Positions 11,448 through 24,841 of a DNA stretch of 64,000 nucleotides are shown in pieces. Origin of the DNA: Amborella trichopoda (lineage: Eukaryota; Streptophyta; Magnoliopsida; Amborellales; Amborellaceae); the NCBI RefSeq assembly GCF_000471905.2, contig NW_006499801.1, positions 5,283,166 through 5,347,165 on the forward strand. The letters run 5' to 3'. The notes under the pieces were generated by a model, which was not told the origin of the DNA, made no database searches, and was given only the letters and a program-made list of their open reading frames with translations. The position numbers and the translations under genes are program-made. The number at the start of each line of letters is the position of its first letter. The stretch's first letter is position 1.

Positions 11448-13435
11448 TGAAAGGACTTTATGATAAAGCACGGTGTATATATTTTTAAAAAAAATTCTTT
11501 ACCCCTACACCGGCAAGATAACTTACAATGTCCAATTATAATCAAACCACTCTTGAAATAAATAAAATAAAAATAAAATCGATTCGCAATTGCTACCTCT
11601 TCAAATATAATTCTTTATTCAATAAACAAAACTAGACTTTATTTTTTATGGGAAGAGAAGTAAATATTTAAAAAAATACAAAATTGCCTGAGATTACTTC
11701 AACCGGGCTTAGTACACCCCACGCCGAATCTCCTCATTCCAATGGTACTCGGAATCTATAATCGGTATGTTGATCATAATCTACTCAATGGCTTAATCTT
11801 GATCAAGCCTTAGCTTGATTTTAGAGATATGAAAAATGAATATGAAAAGAGAGGGAGAGATCTACTAACAAGGGGTTCCACCCATTTGCCACCCATAAAG
11901 AACAGAGGTGATGCGTGCCACCAAAACATGGTGCAACTTGGAGAGAGAAAAAAAATTGGGGGTGTATCTCCCTTTTGGAAGAGATGGGAATTTTGGGTAG
12001 AGAGAGAGAATTGTTAAAAAAAAAGAAGAGAATACGTATGTCATTTTATAAGGGGAGACCTCATTTTATATCTCTCATTTTATAGATTTTCTATGTCATA
12101 GATTTTACCTCAATTCGTAGGGTCAAATCTCAAGCGTCGATCTAAGGAGACTTGTGGGATGAGAGATTTGAGTCATTTATATCTTTCATCCACTATCAAG
12201 ATCCAAAGAGATATGCTATAGCCTTATTCTCCTTTTCCTAAATCTATTCCCATCAAATAACGAAAGCTTATATTTTAATATATTAAATCCCTAATTATTG
12301 AATCAAGATTGCCATTAAATCTATAAAAATTATATTTTAATATATCCAATCATTAATTATTGGCTCAATCAATCTTGATTTAAAGATTTAGTAAATATCT
12401 TAAATATTCAACCTTATTACATAAGTTAGCTATACCCTAAAGATAAGCCAACAAGTGATAAATATTCTTCCTTAGAAGAATACGTGAATGTGTAGAGTGT
12501 ACCACCCTGGTGACATGTGGGCCCCACGTAATCCACATGTATTTAAATTTTGGGTCTCATATTTTATGGAAGTCTCATATATTTTTAGAAAATATTTTAT
12601 TTCATATTTAGAATTTTTAAATCTAATATTTTATTTAAAAAATTGAAAAATTAATTTCTCCTAATTTATAAATCCAAATGAAAAAAATAAAATATCATAA
12701 AATTCACAAAAAATCAAATAAACATTCTAAAAATTACATAACATAAAATTAATTAATTTTGATGGGAATCGAATCTATTAGATCTATGAAATTATAAATA
12801 TATGGGAGCACTCCACCTTCAACTGTGAATCACGAGCCGTCGAGTTTTCTTAAACTGACCTAGCAGTTCCCATGGCCTACAATCCACTGCAGGGACTCAT
12901 GATTGAACCACCAAAGTCAGCCAATAGACTAGGGGACGTAAGCCCAGTTTATGGATTTCAGGTTCTCCCCCAAAAAACAAAAAATCATGGTCTTCTAAAC
13001 CATGATACAACCATGACTCTATGGTGTATTGGGGTAATCTCTCGCACATGTATACGTTTCACCCTCATTGATGAATCTCAAAATAGCTATCTATGTATAT
13101 GCCGTGTGATGATATAACAATGAGATTTTAGCCCTATCTCTAAAGGCTATTCATTACACGCAAGGGCCACACAATCCTTTGGCTCTCATCTGAGTATACT
13201 CCGACCTTATCAAGGGATAACCCACTAAACTCGTCTCGGTAGATCCCTATGCCCAGGTATATTGTCCAAACCTCGACTGGTCTAGCTCGTCGAGCCTAAT
13301 CCGAGTATCAACAAATAACATTTACCTAGTATGGTCCACAAAAGGACCACACTCCCACTGAGTTTATGTTCCACTATATAAAATGCTCATACAAGCTCCC
13401 ATAAGGCCACATTTAAAAGCCACATAAACCCAACA
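11448..13435 (-). repeat. 3' LTR of the Copia element
   Basis: About 1,990 bp and colinear with 17143-19170 over its whole length, with scattered substitutions and small indels. It contains a 'gtgggccccacgtaatccac' block and a later 'actctatggtgtattggggt' block shared with the other copy and with the solo LTR at 24842. Confidence 0.9.
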
Positions 13436-13984
13436 TCTCCCTCTTGGCCTTTGAAGGCATAACATTCTTTCTTCTTCACTTTTTCTCATCCCTATTTATC
13501 TCTCCCAATCACAATCTCTTTTAATATGTGAATTATGGTTTTTGTCGTCAATCCTTTCACAAAAGGACTCATAGAGGCAACGCCTCTTTCTCTTTGATGC
13601 TCGAATCTCATCTTGAAAGTGGTAGTAGTCTATCTTTCATTTCACATCATGAATCATGAACCTGTTTCACATAAAATCATCACGTATCCTCATCGCATGG
13701 GCTTATATCCTCATAAGCTCAAAGGAGTTCTTTAAACAAGCCGCTTCTTTTTGTAGCCATACAACCAGCGCCACACATCTGAGTTCCATGGGTGAACAAC
13801 GCCATAGTCTGTTGTTTCAGCTGGCCTGTCAAACACTAAGAACTCCCATTGGAATATTTAATTTTATACTCTTGGCGTTATTATGGAATCGTGGCTCCCT
13901 TTTACATGCATATCGCCGCCATATTGTTGTAGAAAATCCTCACTGCCTCACAACGCACGAGTTAAAAATTAAGTAGATTAAGAA

Positions 13985-14160
13985 ATTTCTTATTCCATAC
14001 GGCCTCTTTGGCCGCCAAATAACACCCCACGTATTCTGCCTCGACAATGTCACCACATCCTGTTTCTTTGATTTCTAAGAAGTTGTTCTCCCTCCAAGTA
14101 TGAACACATATCCAGATGTAGACTTCACATCATCTGAATCCTTGAGATAATTTGCATCTA
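13985..14160 (-). pseudogene. Copia pol RNase H remnant
   Basis: The minus-strand reading shows DSDD, KSTSGYVFILGG and SKKQ, the hallmark of the Copia RNase H region. Its place next to the 3' LTR fits the Copia order (RNase H last). It is broken, and the rest of gag-pol is not recognisable. Confidence 0.75.
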
Positions 14161-17142
14161 TATATCTAAATATCCCATTAGCTAAAAAAATGTGGAATTG
14201 TAGTATCTCCCACTTAATTATTGCACATACAATATATACATTTTCAACATTCTTATGCCTATATCATGAAGTAGCATAACAAGTATCATGCAATAAGTAA
14301 TTCAATGCCCATTGGTTTCACAATACAAAACTTTTACAAACCACAAAAGTTCAACCACACTAGTCATCTTGGTAGTAAATCCATACAAACCAAGTTATCT
14401 AATCAATATAACATGTGTCAAGGAAACCTAACAAGATATCATTCCTACAACATTCCCTATGGTTCAAGGTCTTAGGTAATTGAGGATTCTAAATAACTAC
14501 AAACATGAGTCAAGGTATATGGATATTTATGCATGACAGTTTTTCTCCCAATATTATAAATACCTTGAAGGCATAATGATTTTCTTCCTTTTAAAAAATT
14601 GACTTGGTATATATATTACAAGCAGCTGTTAGATAATAGTATGATGGTTTAAAATGATTTTCTTATATAAAGACTTAGATTTTTCTAAAAACATCCAATT
14701 TAATATTAAAATATATGTTTAGTCTTCAAAAATCACTTTACGGCATTCACCTACCAAGTTATGTTTACAACTACAAAAACAAGCCATAAAGTCCATATTA
14801 CAGTTATATCTAAAACAAAGCATAACTAAATAATAGTTATCAAAATCTTGATGACAAAAATTTCTTTTTGGCAAATATGGAGACTTTATGAAGAGATCAT
14901 CATTACATCCAACACATTATATTATTGGTCATTATTGGGAGGATGGTCATAAAAATCGAGTTTCATCAGAACATTCCCTTCGTGCTTACATATTTGAATG
15001 AATCATACCCATATCTCATGTCTCATGTTTAGGACTCAAAGCCCTTGATCAAATCACATCTCTATATGTGTCACTACCTTAAGTAGTTCATACTCTTAGC
15101 ACAAAGATGTACCACAACACATGGTATTTATACATATGCTCTTTCAAATTTGTTAGCACATATCATTCAATGTCTATATACTCCATACATATTCATAAAA
15201 TAATTAGCCAAAATATAACCAAAGCATATAAAAAGTTGTCGAATCATCTTTCCCTATATGACCTTACCATGTAATGTGGGATAGATTTCATACCTCAAAA
15301 CTATGTAGCGTAGTATTTGGGCTTTCTTGATTTATTATTTTCACTTGTTTAACAAACTTTTGTGATCTTGGAAGAGCACGCAACTGATAGAGAATATATT
15401 GGTCATCGGTTTCACATGTCACGAAATGTGCATCTCTTCGGCACTTGGATTCTTCCTTGTATAGCACTGTGAAGAAAAAAACGTCTCCTTCATCACATCA
15501 TTTCAAATATCACAAATTTGATTCTCTCACTGATCTTTAGCTTTTCTTTACTACCTCCAAGCATCTCTATGTATCCCTTCATTTCGCAGAAACCGAGATA
15601 CTGTTATCGGTATTGTGTTTCTTCTTCTTTTTGTTGTTCCTAAATCGAATACTCTTTATATAGTGTGTCGTACCTTGCCAGCTTTGTATTACCTCTCTCT
15701 GAAGTTTTATTATGATGAACCATATGCATGGCACACTATAAAATCCCTTTTAAATGAGGCGTAAAAAGGTCAATATTACTGCAAATCCAAATATGTTCAT
15801 TAACATACCATATCTTTTAATTTACTGTAGAATAGAACATGAGCATCCAATGATAAAAATATGATATCTCTCAACTTATAAAGAGTTTCTCTCCAAATCC
15901 TTTTGAGTACTGAAATAAACTAAAAAATATAAAATAGTGCTCAATTCCATCTCTAAATCACATTATTTAGTGAGTCTACCTTTTAGTGACTTTTACATCA
16001 CAATGCAATTTTCTCAACAAAAAATCAAGGTGAGCATCTCTCAATAAAAAATTATTTTCTCTCAGGCCCCAAAGAATTTCTTCTTGAAATCTCTTGTGTT
16101 GAATACTAGATTCAAAACCAAATGATAACATCATGGTGTGAATCCCAAATAATATCTTTCTTCTGAAAAATAAATAAAGTGACATACACATCACAAAATA
16201 ATTCATACTCCCGAATTTCAAGATGAACAATGTCTAATAAAATTGTATTTTTTCTTTATCTTTATGGAGTTTTCCTTTCAAAGTAATTTTGTTTAAAAGT
16301 AGATAAACAACGGTAACACATATATTTCCACAAGCTTCATATCACTATGTTAAGTAGGCTTAATAATTATAGATTTTTAAGTCTCAATGAAGAGCATGCC
16401 ATCATTGCAGAAAATTCAGGATGACCTCTCTTCAATCCAAAATTTTTATTCCTTTCTTCCTATAGATATTTCTCTCTCAAATAAATTTTATTATAAACTA
16501 GACTCAAAATAGAAGTCTAAAACCTTAGTGTGAGATATTATATTTATAATAGAAATAAAATCTTGACTTCCAAGTCATGGAAATATTTTTTATTGCCAAA
16601 AACAACACTTGCACACCGTTCAATAAATTGATCATATCTTTCAAACCACAAAGAATTTCTTGATGAAACTTTTTTTGTTTGAAAGTAGACTCAATTTTAT
16701 GAGTCATAGTAAAATTTCAGTAGAAACAAAAGCATATTATTAATGAGAAAAATCACGTTACTCAATAGATAGTTCCTGGATTTTGTAAGGTCAAAACTGA
16801 CACCCTTCAATCATGAGTCTATAGCTCTCAATTCCCTTAAGATCTCCCATTGAAATTTTGTAAGTAGATCCTACTCTCAAAGACACACAAAATCACTGAA
16901 GTATTAAATAGATAAATACATTATTATCTTCTTCATACAACTACTCCAAAATAGCAAAGAATATTCATTCTGTAAAGTGCATTTCTCGGTGTTTTGAATA
17001 TTTCAATAATTCTTAACTGGGGTGTATTACTTGACCACAAATATTAGCAGCTTTCTTACCTCTCGTTCTCAAGCTTGATCTCGACTCAATAAAGGAAAAA
17101 TACATCTAATGGCTTCAAATATCAACCTCGCTCTGATACAAA

Positions 17143-19170
17143 TGAAATGACTTTATAATAAAGTACGGTGTATATATTTTAAAAAAAAACTCTTTACCCC
17201 TACATCGGCAAGATCACTTACAATGTCCAATTATAATCAAACCGCTCTTGAAATAAATAAAATAAAAATAAAATTGGTTCTAAATTGCTACCTCTTCAAA
17301 TACAATTCTTTATCCAAGAAACAAAACTAGACTTTATTACTTTATTGGAAGAAAAGTAAATATTTAAAAAATTTTAAAATTGATGAAGATTACCTCAACT
17401 GAGCTTAGTACACTCCACGCCGAGTCTCCTCCTTCCAATGGTGTTCGGGATCTATGATTGGTATGTTGATTTCCCTACTATGGCAAAAATCCACTCAATG
17501 GCTTAATCTTGATCAAGCTTCTTAGCTTGATTTTAAAGATATGAGAGATGAATATGAAGAGAGAGGGAGAGATCTACTAGCAAGGGGTTCCACCCATTTG
17601 TCACCCATAAAGAACGGAGGTAATGCGTGCCACCAGTGCCTCGCCTTTGGAAAAGAGCTAAATTTTGGGTAGGGAGAGAGATAATTGTTAACGAGAGATA
17701 AGAGAATACGTATCGCATTTTATGAGGGAAAAACTCTTTTTATAGATTTTCTATGCTATAGATTTTTGTCTCAATTCGTAGGGTCAAATCTCAACCGTCG
17801 ATCTAAGGAAACTTGCGGGGTGAAAGATTTGAGCCATCCATATTTTTGATCCACCATCAAGATCCAAAGAGATGTGCTAGAGCCTAATCATCCCTTTCCT
17901 AAATCTATTCCCATCAAATAAAGAAAGCTTATAGTTTAATATATCAAATCCTTAATTATTGAATCAAGATTGCCATTAAATAAAAAAAGTTTATATTTTA
18001 ATATATCACATCATTAATTATTGGATCAACAAATCTTGATTCAAAGATTCAGTAAATATATCAAATATTCAACCTTATTACATAAGTTGGCTATACCTAA
18101 AAAATAAATTATTGGAGTAACCAATCTTGATTCAAAGATTAAGTTGGCTATATCTAAAAGATAAGCCAACAAGTGATTAATATTCTTCCCAAGAAGAATA
18201 CGTGAATGGGTAGGGTGTGCCACCCTTTTAGTGGTGGCGTGTGGGCCCCACCTAATCCACATGTATTTAAATTTTGGGCCCCATATTTTATGGAGGTCTC
18301 ATATATTTTTAAAAAATATTTTATTTTATAATTAGAATTTTTAAATCTTATATTTTATTTAAAACATTGAAAAATTAATTTCTCTTAATTTATAAATCCA
18401 AATGACAAAAATAAAATATCATAAGATTCATAAAAATTCAAATAAACATTCTAAAAATCACATAGCATAAAATTAATTAAAATTAGATAATTTTAATGGG
18501 AATCGAATCAATTAGATCTAGAAAATTATCAAAATATGGGAGCAAGCCACCTTCAACTGCGAATCACGATCCACCGAGCTTTCTCAAACTGACCCAACAG
18601 TTCCAATGATCTACAGTCTACTGCAGGGGCTTATGATTGGACCACCAAAATCAGCCAATAGACTAGAAGACGCAATCTCAATTTATGGATTTCAGGTTCT
18701 CCCCTATAGACAAAAAATCATGGCCTTCCAGACCATAATGCAACCATGACTCTATGGTGTATAGGGGTAATCTCTCGCACATGTACACGCTTCACCGTTA
18801 TTTGGTGAATCTTAAAATGGCTAGCTATGTATATTTCGTGTGATGATATAACAATGAGGTTTTAGCCATGTCTCTAAAGACTATTCAGCACACGCAAAGG
18901 CCACAATCCCTTGGCTCTCATCTGGGCATACTCCGACCTCATTAAGGGATAACATACTAAACTTTTCTCGGTCGATCCCTATGCCCCAGGTATCTTGGGT
19001 TTTTCCAAACCTCGACTGGCCTAGCTTATCGAACCTAGTCCGACAATCAGCAAATAATATTTGTCTAGTATGGCCTACAAAAGGACTACACTCCCATGAG
19101 TGTATGTTCTACTATGTAAAATGCTCATACAAGCTCTTATAAGGCCTTTAAAAGCGACAAAAACCCAGCA
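17143..19170 (-). repeat. 5' LTR of the Copia element
   Basis: About 2,030 bp, the partner of 11448-13435. The inner end is followed by the tRNA-iMet-like primer site (17126-17141), which fixes the orientation as minus. Confidence 0.9.
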
Positions 19171-19175
19171 GTTCC

Positions 19176-20784
19176 AACAAATAGAGTTGACCTTGTCCGT
19201 AGAGGAATCAATCCATATGACTCTGGAAAGGAGCAGCAAGCAATAAGGAAGCCAAAATAGAATAGGATTTCCAATCCCATGGCATACAATATATTGGCTG
19301 ATGTAAGATCAAGTCCATGAGCTTATTATCTTTTTCCAATGGGTCTTGAATTACTTCCACGGTATACCTTATATAAAAAAATTTAAATATTATATATTTT
19401 AGATATGAAATACATATTTGATAGGAATTTTTTGTTCAACATTGAAATTATTAACTTTATTGTAAATTTTAGAAAATTCTTATTGGAGTTATTGAAATTC
19501 ATTTCTTTTTATATATATTGCGAATCTCGTGCTAAACTTTTGATCTTGTTTGGCTAGTGTTAGATTGGACTTTCACTTTTTTTTTCCCTTATTATTTCGA
19601 TTTATTTCATCTTTGACAAGGAATGGATGTTTGTGCGTGTTGCATTTTTCCTATTTGCTGGATCAAATCCATTAGAAAACCTCGTTTTGAATTGCTATGA
19701 GTTTACTTTCGTAGAACATAGTCAATTCAAGGAATTTCTTCAAAAAAATTGTTTGAATTTTAGAAATGGGACAACAAAATTTGGCCGAAGGGCAGGCCAC
19801 CGCAAGGCCATCAGAGCCATAGGGCCGAGCCTGATAGCCTTGCCTGGTCCAAGGCCACATCAAGACTGGCCTGGCCCGGCCTTATGTTTTCCTCTTTTTT
19901 TTTCTTCGTTTTTTTCTTTGGTCTATTAAAACTGGCCCAACCCAGACAAGGCTTGGGTTAGGGCCCCTTAAGCCCAACCGAGCCAAGGCACGCTCATTTT
20001 GGTCCTGAAAGGACCGAACCTAATTCTGGCTGACCCGACTCAAGCCCGGCATGTTGCAAGCCCTATTCCGAATTTGGCAAAAGTTGGTGGCTGCAGTGTC
20101 TATGTGGAACATGAACATGAATGAGAAAAGGTTATTCTATTGAGAATTGACTGGTGGATGCATGGTTACCCAGTGGAATATTAATGGAACCCAACAAACT
20201 ACTCTGTATGCAGTTACAACTACAATGGATGGTTGAGACCTTGTGTCACATGTTTAAAGTGTGTGACCCAAAAATAAATTGGATGATCCACCCATATTTT
20301 ATTGACTCTTTTTTCGGGTAGATCTACTTTTATTTATCCACTTGTAAAGAAGATAATAATCAAAATATGAGGGAAAGTTGCACCCTAAAACTTTGCATTA
20401 TCTTTGTATAGGGGAAAATTTTTGAAGAAGGTTTTATTCAAATGCGGTGTGTCCTTTCGAATATTCATTTTAGATATGAATATAAGATTCGAAACACATG
20501 TAAAGTCACTATATCCATGATTTTACAGTTCGAAAAATAGATCAATCTTATAATGATAAAAAATACTGATTAACATTCCAAAAGCAAAACTTAAAGCACT
20601 ATATTTTTAAGTTTCACATTCAAGTATTTAAAATTTTGAAATTAAGATTATTGACCTACAAAAGTTTAGTTAAAAACACCACTGCTTACATTAATTATAT
20701 AAGGAGACCGCATTTGAATAATTTCATCAGCTCACACAACTAAACTTGTCCTCCTACTAGTCCTAATCAGATAAAATACTAAAA
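19176..20784. other. Intergenic, no gene recognised
   Basis: Apart from a GGCC-rich block at about 19781-20070 (the same type as 1229-1483, ending 'gcaagccctattcc'), nothing is supported here. The short ORFs through the GC-rich block are compositional. Confidence 0.4.
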
Positions 20785-21075
20785 GGGTGAGGTTTGTACA
20801 GGGTGCCCAACTAATATTATACAAGTAAGGGGCACTTCTAAGGTTTGCCTGAGATCTAGTTTCGGTATTGAAAATTTTACAATGACTTGAAAATCCATGA
20901 TCAACCCAAGATAACTAGATAAAAAATACACTATTTTTAAGATTCGAAATTTTTGTGGTTTTTTTGTATCCATACATCTTGAGTTGAGAGATGATTAATT
21001 TGAAAGTTTTACAACCACAAACGACTCTTTTCTACTTAAACTTTTTGAGGGGCACCTTGCTTTTATAATATAAAA
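20785..21075 (-). repeat. Copy of MITE family A
   Basis: It begins 'agggtgaggtttgtacaggg' and contains 'aaaaatacactattttta' and 'tccatacatcttgagttgag'. It is non-coding. Confidence 0.5.
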
Positions 21076-21862
21076 TAAAAAAAATGGTTTCATGCGCCAA
21101 GGAACAACCCATAGTGGATACTGTATATAAAACAAAGAATATGTCCTTGTAGGCTCTTGCTTTAAATTGCGTGTGATACTCTCCATGCTGGAACAACCCA
21201 TAGTGCATTCTTAGTACGCAGCTAGCTTTCATTAGGAACCACCAAATTGCACGTCATGCGCTAAAGCCAAAAGATTTGGTACTCTGGCAAGACCAGCATT
21301 AACACAAGGTCCCTCGGAAGCACCTTGCTAAGGAAAATTTTGTGATATGAATATCATCCAGTCATCTTTACTCATTCTAAACAAAATTTATAAAGGGAGT
21401 GTATATAGACGGTTTATTTTTTTTATGAGATGTCATAATTACTCCTAACCATTAAATGTCAAATTGGATGGCTTGAAGTGTGTTATAAAATTCAAGAGTT
21501 TTTTGTTTTTTGTGACCTCTATGTCACAGTCATTAATACACTCAATAACCATCTAAATTGAAATTTGACTTAAAGTAGTGATTATGACCTCCTTGTATTA
21601 AAATTAAATGATTGTTTGTATACTTTTTTTAAAAAAAGTAGTTTGACATTGAGAAATACTTTGTATTAATTAATAAAAAGTACATACAAGGTGTCAACCT
21701 TATCTCACATAAGTACGGTATATCTCATAAATCCATCGGAAAAGGTTGTTCTGTTGTTAGAAAACCTTCTAATTGTTAACCTGAAACCTCAAGATGTATG
21801 GATATGAAAAAAAAGGATTTAAAATCCTCAAATTAGTACATCTTGTAATACATTATCTGGAC

Positions 21863-23512
21863 CAATGGCTTAAAAAACGGATCGGTGACCCCGGATCGGG
21901 CTTCCAAAAAACCGATCCGGATCGGCGAATCGGCGTTTCGGATCGGAAATCGGGTGAATCGGTCAGAATAAAGCTTAAAAAAAATTCGAAAAAATTATTA
22001 AAATTTATTATAAATATTGTTTTTTAGGAATTCAATAAGAAATGAGGGTACTCCATTAAGAATTTTCATGTTTTTGAATGAATATGCGAATATTGATATG
22101 TTCTTTCCCTGCATGAACCGCCATTCAGCATTTAATTTACATCACACAAAAGGATAAACATATAATTATCATGGAATAAGTATATCAACATACATGGACT
22201 ACAATAAAGCATAAAATTAGTAACATATGATCTAAAAATAAAATGATAGACGACGTTATTGTTTTTCTTGGTCACACTGGTGCCATTGATTGAATTCGTT
22301 TAACAATTCATTGATTCGATCTAAAAATGAATCATCGATATTAGCAGGCGTCTGACTATTCCCAAATCCCTGAGTGTTAGTGTTTTGTTGTGTTCCCAAT
22401 CTAAAATCCCCGAAGATTGTCCATCCTTCATGCTCACCTGCACTGTCGTGCTCATCCCTACACTGTTGTTGTTGGGACTCGATATGTGAATATTATGGCT
22501 GGGATAGGGTGGCCTCAGAATCATCATCTCTCTCATTTTCTCTTTGAATAATATGGAATTAAAAAAAAAAAAAAAATCGATCATGGATTTAAAAAAAAAA
22601 ATCACAAATTTTCAAATAATTCTATCATGGATTACAAAAAAAAATTCGATCATGGATTAAAAAAAAAAAATCACAAATTTTCAAAAAATTCTATCATGGA
22701 TTACAAAAGAAATTCGATCATGGATTTAAAAAAAAAAATCACAAATTTTCAAAAAATTCAATCATGGATTACAAAAAATTCGATCATGGATTACATAAAA
22801 TTCAATCATGGATTACATAAAAGTCGATCATGGATTACATAAAATTCAATCATGGATTACATAAAATTCGATCATGGATTACAAAAAAAAACAAACAAAA
22901 AAAAACAAAAAATTCAATCGTGGATTACAAAAAAAGAAAAAAAACAATTCGATTATGGATTACAAAAAATTCAATCATGGATTACAAAAAAAAAACAAAC
23001 ATTTCGATCATGGATTACAAAAAAAAACAAACATTTCGATCATGTATTACAAAACATTCAATCATGGATTACAAAAAATTCTATCATGGGTTACAAAAAA
23101 AAACAAAAAATTCGATCATGGATTACAAGAAAAAAAAACAAACATTTCGATCATGGATTATAAAAAATTCGATCATGGATTACAAAAAAAAAAAAAAATT
23201 GATCATGGATTACAAAAAAATCGATCAAGTATTACAAAAAAATCTATCATGGATTAACAAAAAAAAAAAAAACAAAAAAAAAAAACAAAAACAAAAACAA
23301 AAAAAACAAAAAAAAAAATCCGTACGGGACTCGCCCGTTTCACTGTACGGACTCGCCGATTCCGTACAATGAATCGGCTAGTCACTGTACAGAATCGTCC
23401 GGTTCTCTCTAGAACCGGATGATTCCCGTTTTTTCGCCGATTCGATCCGTCCATGGCGATTCCCGAGTCGAACAGGGCGAGTCCGGTTCGACTCGGCGTT
23501 TTTTAAACACTG
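21863..23512. mobile_element. Non-autonomous hAT element carrying a minisatellite
   Basis: 1,650 bp. The termini pair as CAATGGCTTAAAAAACGG and the reverse complement of the right end, CAGTGTTTAAAAAACGCC. The element is flanked by a perfect 8-bp duplication, atctggac (21855-21862 and 23513-23520), the size typical of hAT transposition. The two subterminal regions are GC-rich with repeated GGATCGG or GACTCG motifs, and the centre is a long A-rich tandem array. No transposase reading frame is seen, so it must be mobilised in trans. Confidence 0.85.
22572..23310 (+). repeat. Minisatellite of CATGGATTACAAAA units
   Basis: About two dozen copies of a unit near 'tcgatcatggattacaaaaa', 18 to 40 bp apart because the A-tract length varies. 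The first few units use 'ggattt' and are interleaved with 'tcacaaattttcaaa'. Long plus-strand ORFs across it (up to 180 codons, Met-Asp-Tyr-Lys repeats) arise from the unit and are not genes. Confidence 0.9.
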
Positions 23513-24841
23513 ATCTGGACTGTTTAGATTTTCAAGTATTTATAGATCTATTTCATAATACTATTTTAAATTTTTATAATTAAAGATGACAATATAGTTT
23601 CAAGCCATCACAAAGTTTGGGGCACATATACTGTGTCTTCAAATTTTAAAAGCTCACCTTACTTCGATCGTTGAGGTGCACGCCTCGTACAAATGCCAAA
23701 AGATATGCTCCTGCCGGACTATACCGCCCATTTACTCCCTCGTAGAAAACTCAATATAGGATTAACTTTAGGATGTCGAATCTTTGGGATGTATTATTTT
23801 CAAAGCATAGACTAATCTCAATAGAACAAAATCTCATATTGCACTCTTTAGAGGCTTGAAAAAAAAAAAAAGTCTCAAGATTGAATAGAGGGCTTGCAAT
23901 TTTTTAAGCCGAGAACTAAGTGTTTAAAACCTCAAAATTCAAACGTTTTCTTTTGCAAATTATTTAATGTTTCTTAAGTGCCTTCCAAAATTCCAGATTA
24001 AAAGAAAAATTATTCAAGAGGGTTTTCTAGTTGAGGGAATATATGTACATGCCCCAAACGGTATGATTTGCGTACACTTTAAGGGCCATTTGGGAACTTG
24101 GAAATCTATTACACAAAACTAGATTACACTAGAAATTTCTATTGGTTGGGTACACTTTCATGAAATATTTTACCTGAGATTTTCCTATAATTTAGGAAAT
24201 CTATTACTCGCGGTGAAAGATAAAATAGGGAAATCTATTACAAAAGGTGAAAATTTTATTATGCGTTTTACGAGTAATTCGGGAAATCTTTCGAACGTAT
24301 CTCTATTTTATCTACTTAAAAATCGCGTCATTCATCTCCTAATAAACTACATGAATCCTAATAAACCACGATAAAAAAAAAGTTTTTCAACTAGAAAATC
24401 CTAATAAACTACGATAAAAAAAAAAGTTCTTCAACTAGAAACTAAAGCGCGATAGCCCTATCTTATTCTCCCTTACCTCAAAAATGACTCAAATCCCGTT
24501 ATTCATCGCCTAATAAACTACATGAATCTTAATAAACCTCAAAAAGTTCTTCAACTAGAAACTAAAAAGCAATAGCCCTATCGCAATAGCCCTATCTTAT
24601 TCTCTCTTACGTCAAAAATGAGGCAAAACCTGTTGTAGCCCTATCTTCTACCCCTTATCTCATCATAAATCACACAGCAGTCTCATCTTCTTCAACGAGC
24701 AGCAAATCACATAGAAGTTCCATCTTCTTCAACTAGCAGCTAAAATCCTGTACCTCCAGCACCATCTTCTACAACCACATTTGTATCTATTGTTTATTTC
24801 CAAATATCCAAGATTTATGTTTTGGTTTCTGCAACGACAGT

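Larger units (their letters stand above)
11448..19170 (-). mobile_element. Ty1/Copia LTR retrotransposon, broken
   Basis: About 7.7 kb on the minus strand. The long direct repeats at 11448-13435 and 17143-19170 are its 3' and 5' LTRs. Each reads TG..CA on the minus strand (start TGTTGGGTTTATG or TGCTGGGTTTTTG, end ATTTCA or CTTTCA). A five-base target duplication flanks it: gttct at 11443-11447 and gttcc at 19171-19175, with one difference. Just inside the 5' LTR (17126-17141) a site reading TGTATCAGAGC fits an initiator-Met tRNA primer-binding site. Just inside the 3' LTR a purine tract (AAGAGGGAGA, 13436-13445) fits the polypurine tract. The 3.7-kb interior is a decayed fossil. Only an RNase H part of pol is recognisable (about 13985-14160, with KSTSGYVF and SKKQ landmarks), which places it in Copia. 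LTR divergence suggests it is not recent. Confidence 0.9.
21675..23700 (+). repeat. MITE family A copy split by a hAT element
   Basis: The left half (21675-21862) carries 'cctcaagatgtatggatatg' and ends 'acattatctggac'. The right half resumes at 23513 with 'atctggactgtttagatttt' and runs to about 23700. Joining across the insertion restores the family order, so this copy was the target of the hAT insertion at 21863-23512. Confidence 0.75.

Noticed and set aside
15976-16707. Minus-strand ORFs inside the Copia interior
   Set aside because: Short, repetitive with each other, and without gag or pol landmarks.
22627-23372. Long plus-strand ORFs of Met-Asp-Tyr-Lys repeats (up to 180 codons)
   Set aside because: They are translations of a DNA minisatellite within a hAT element. 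The frames overlap each other and have no homology.
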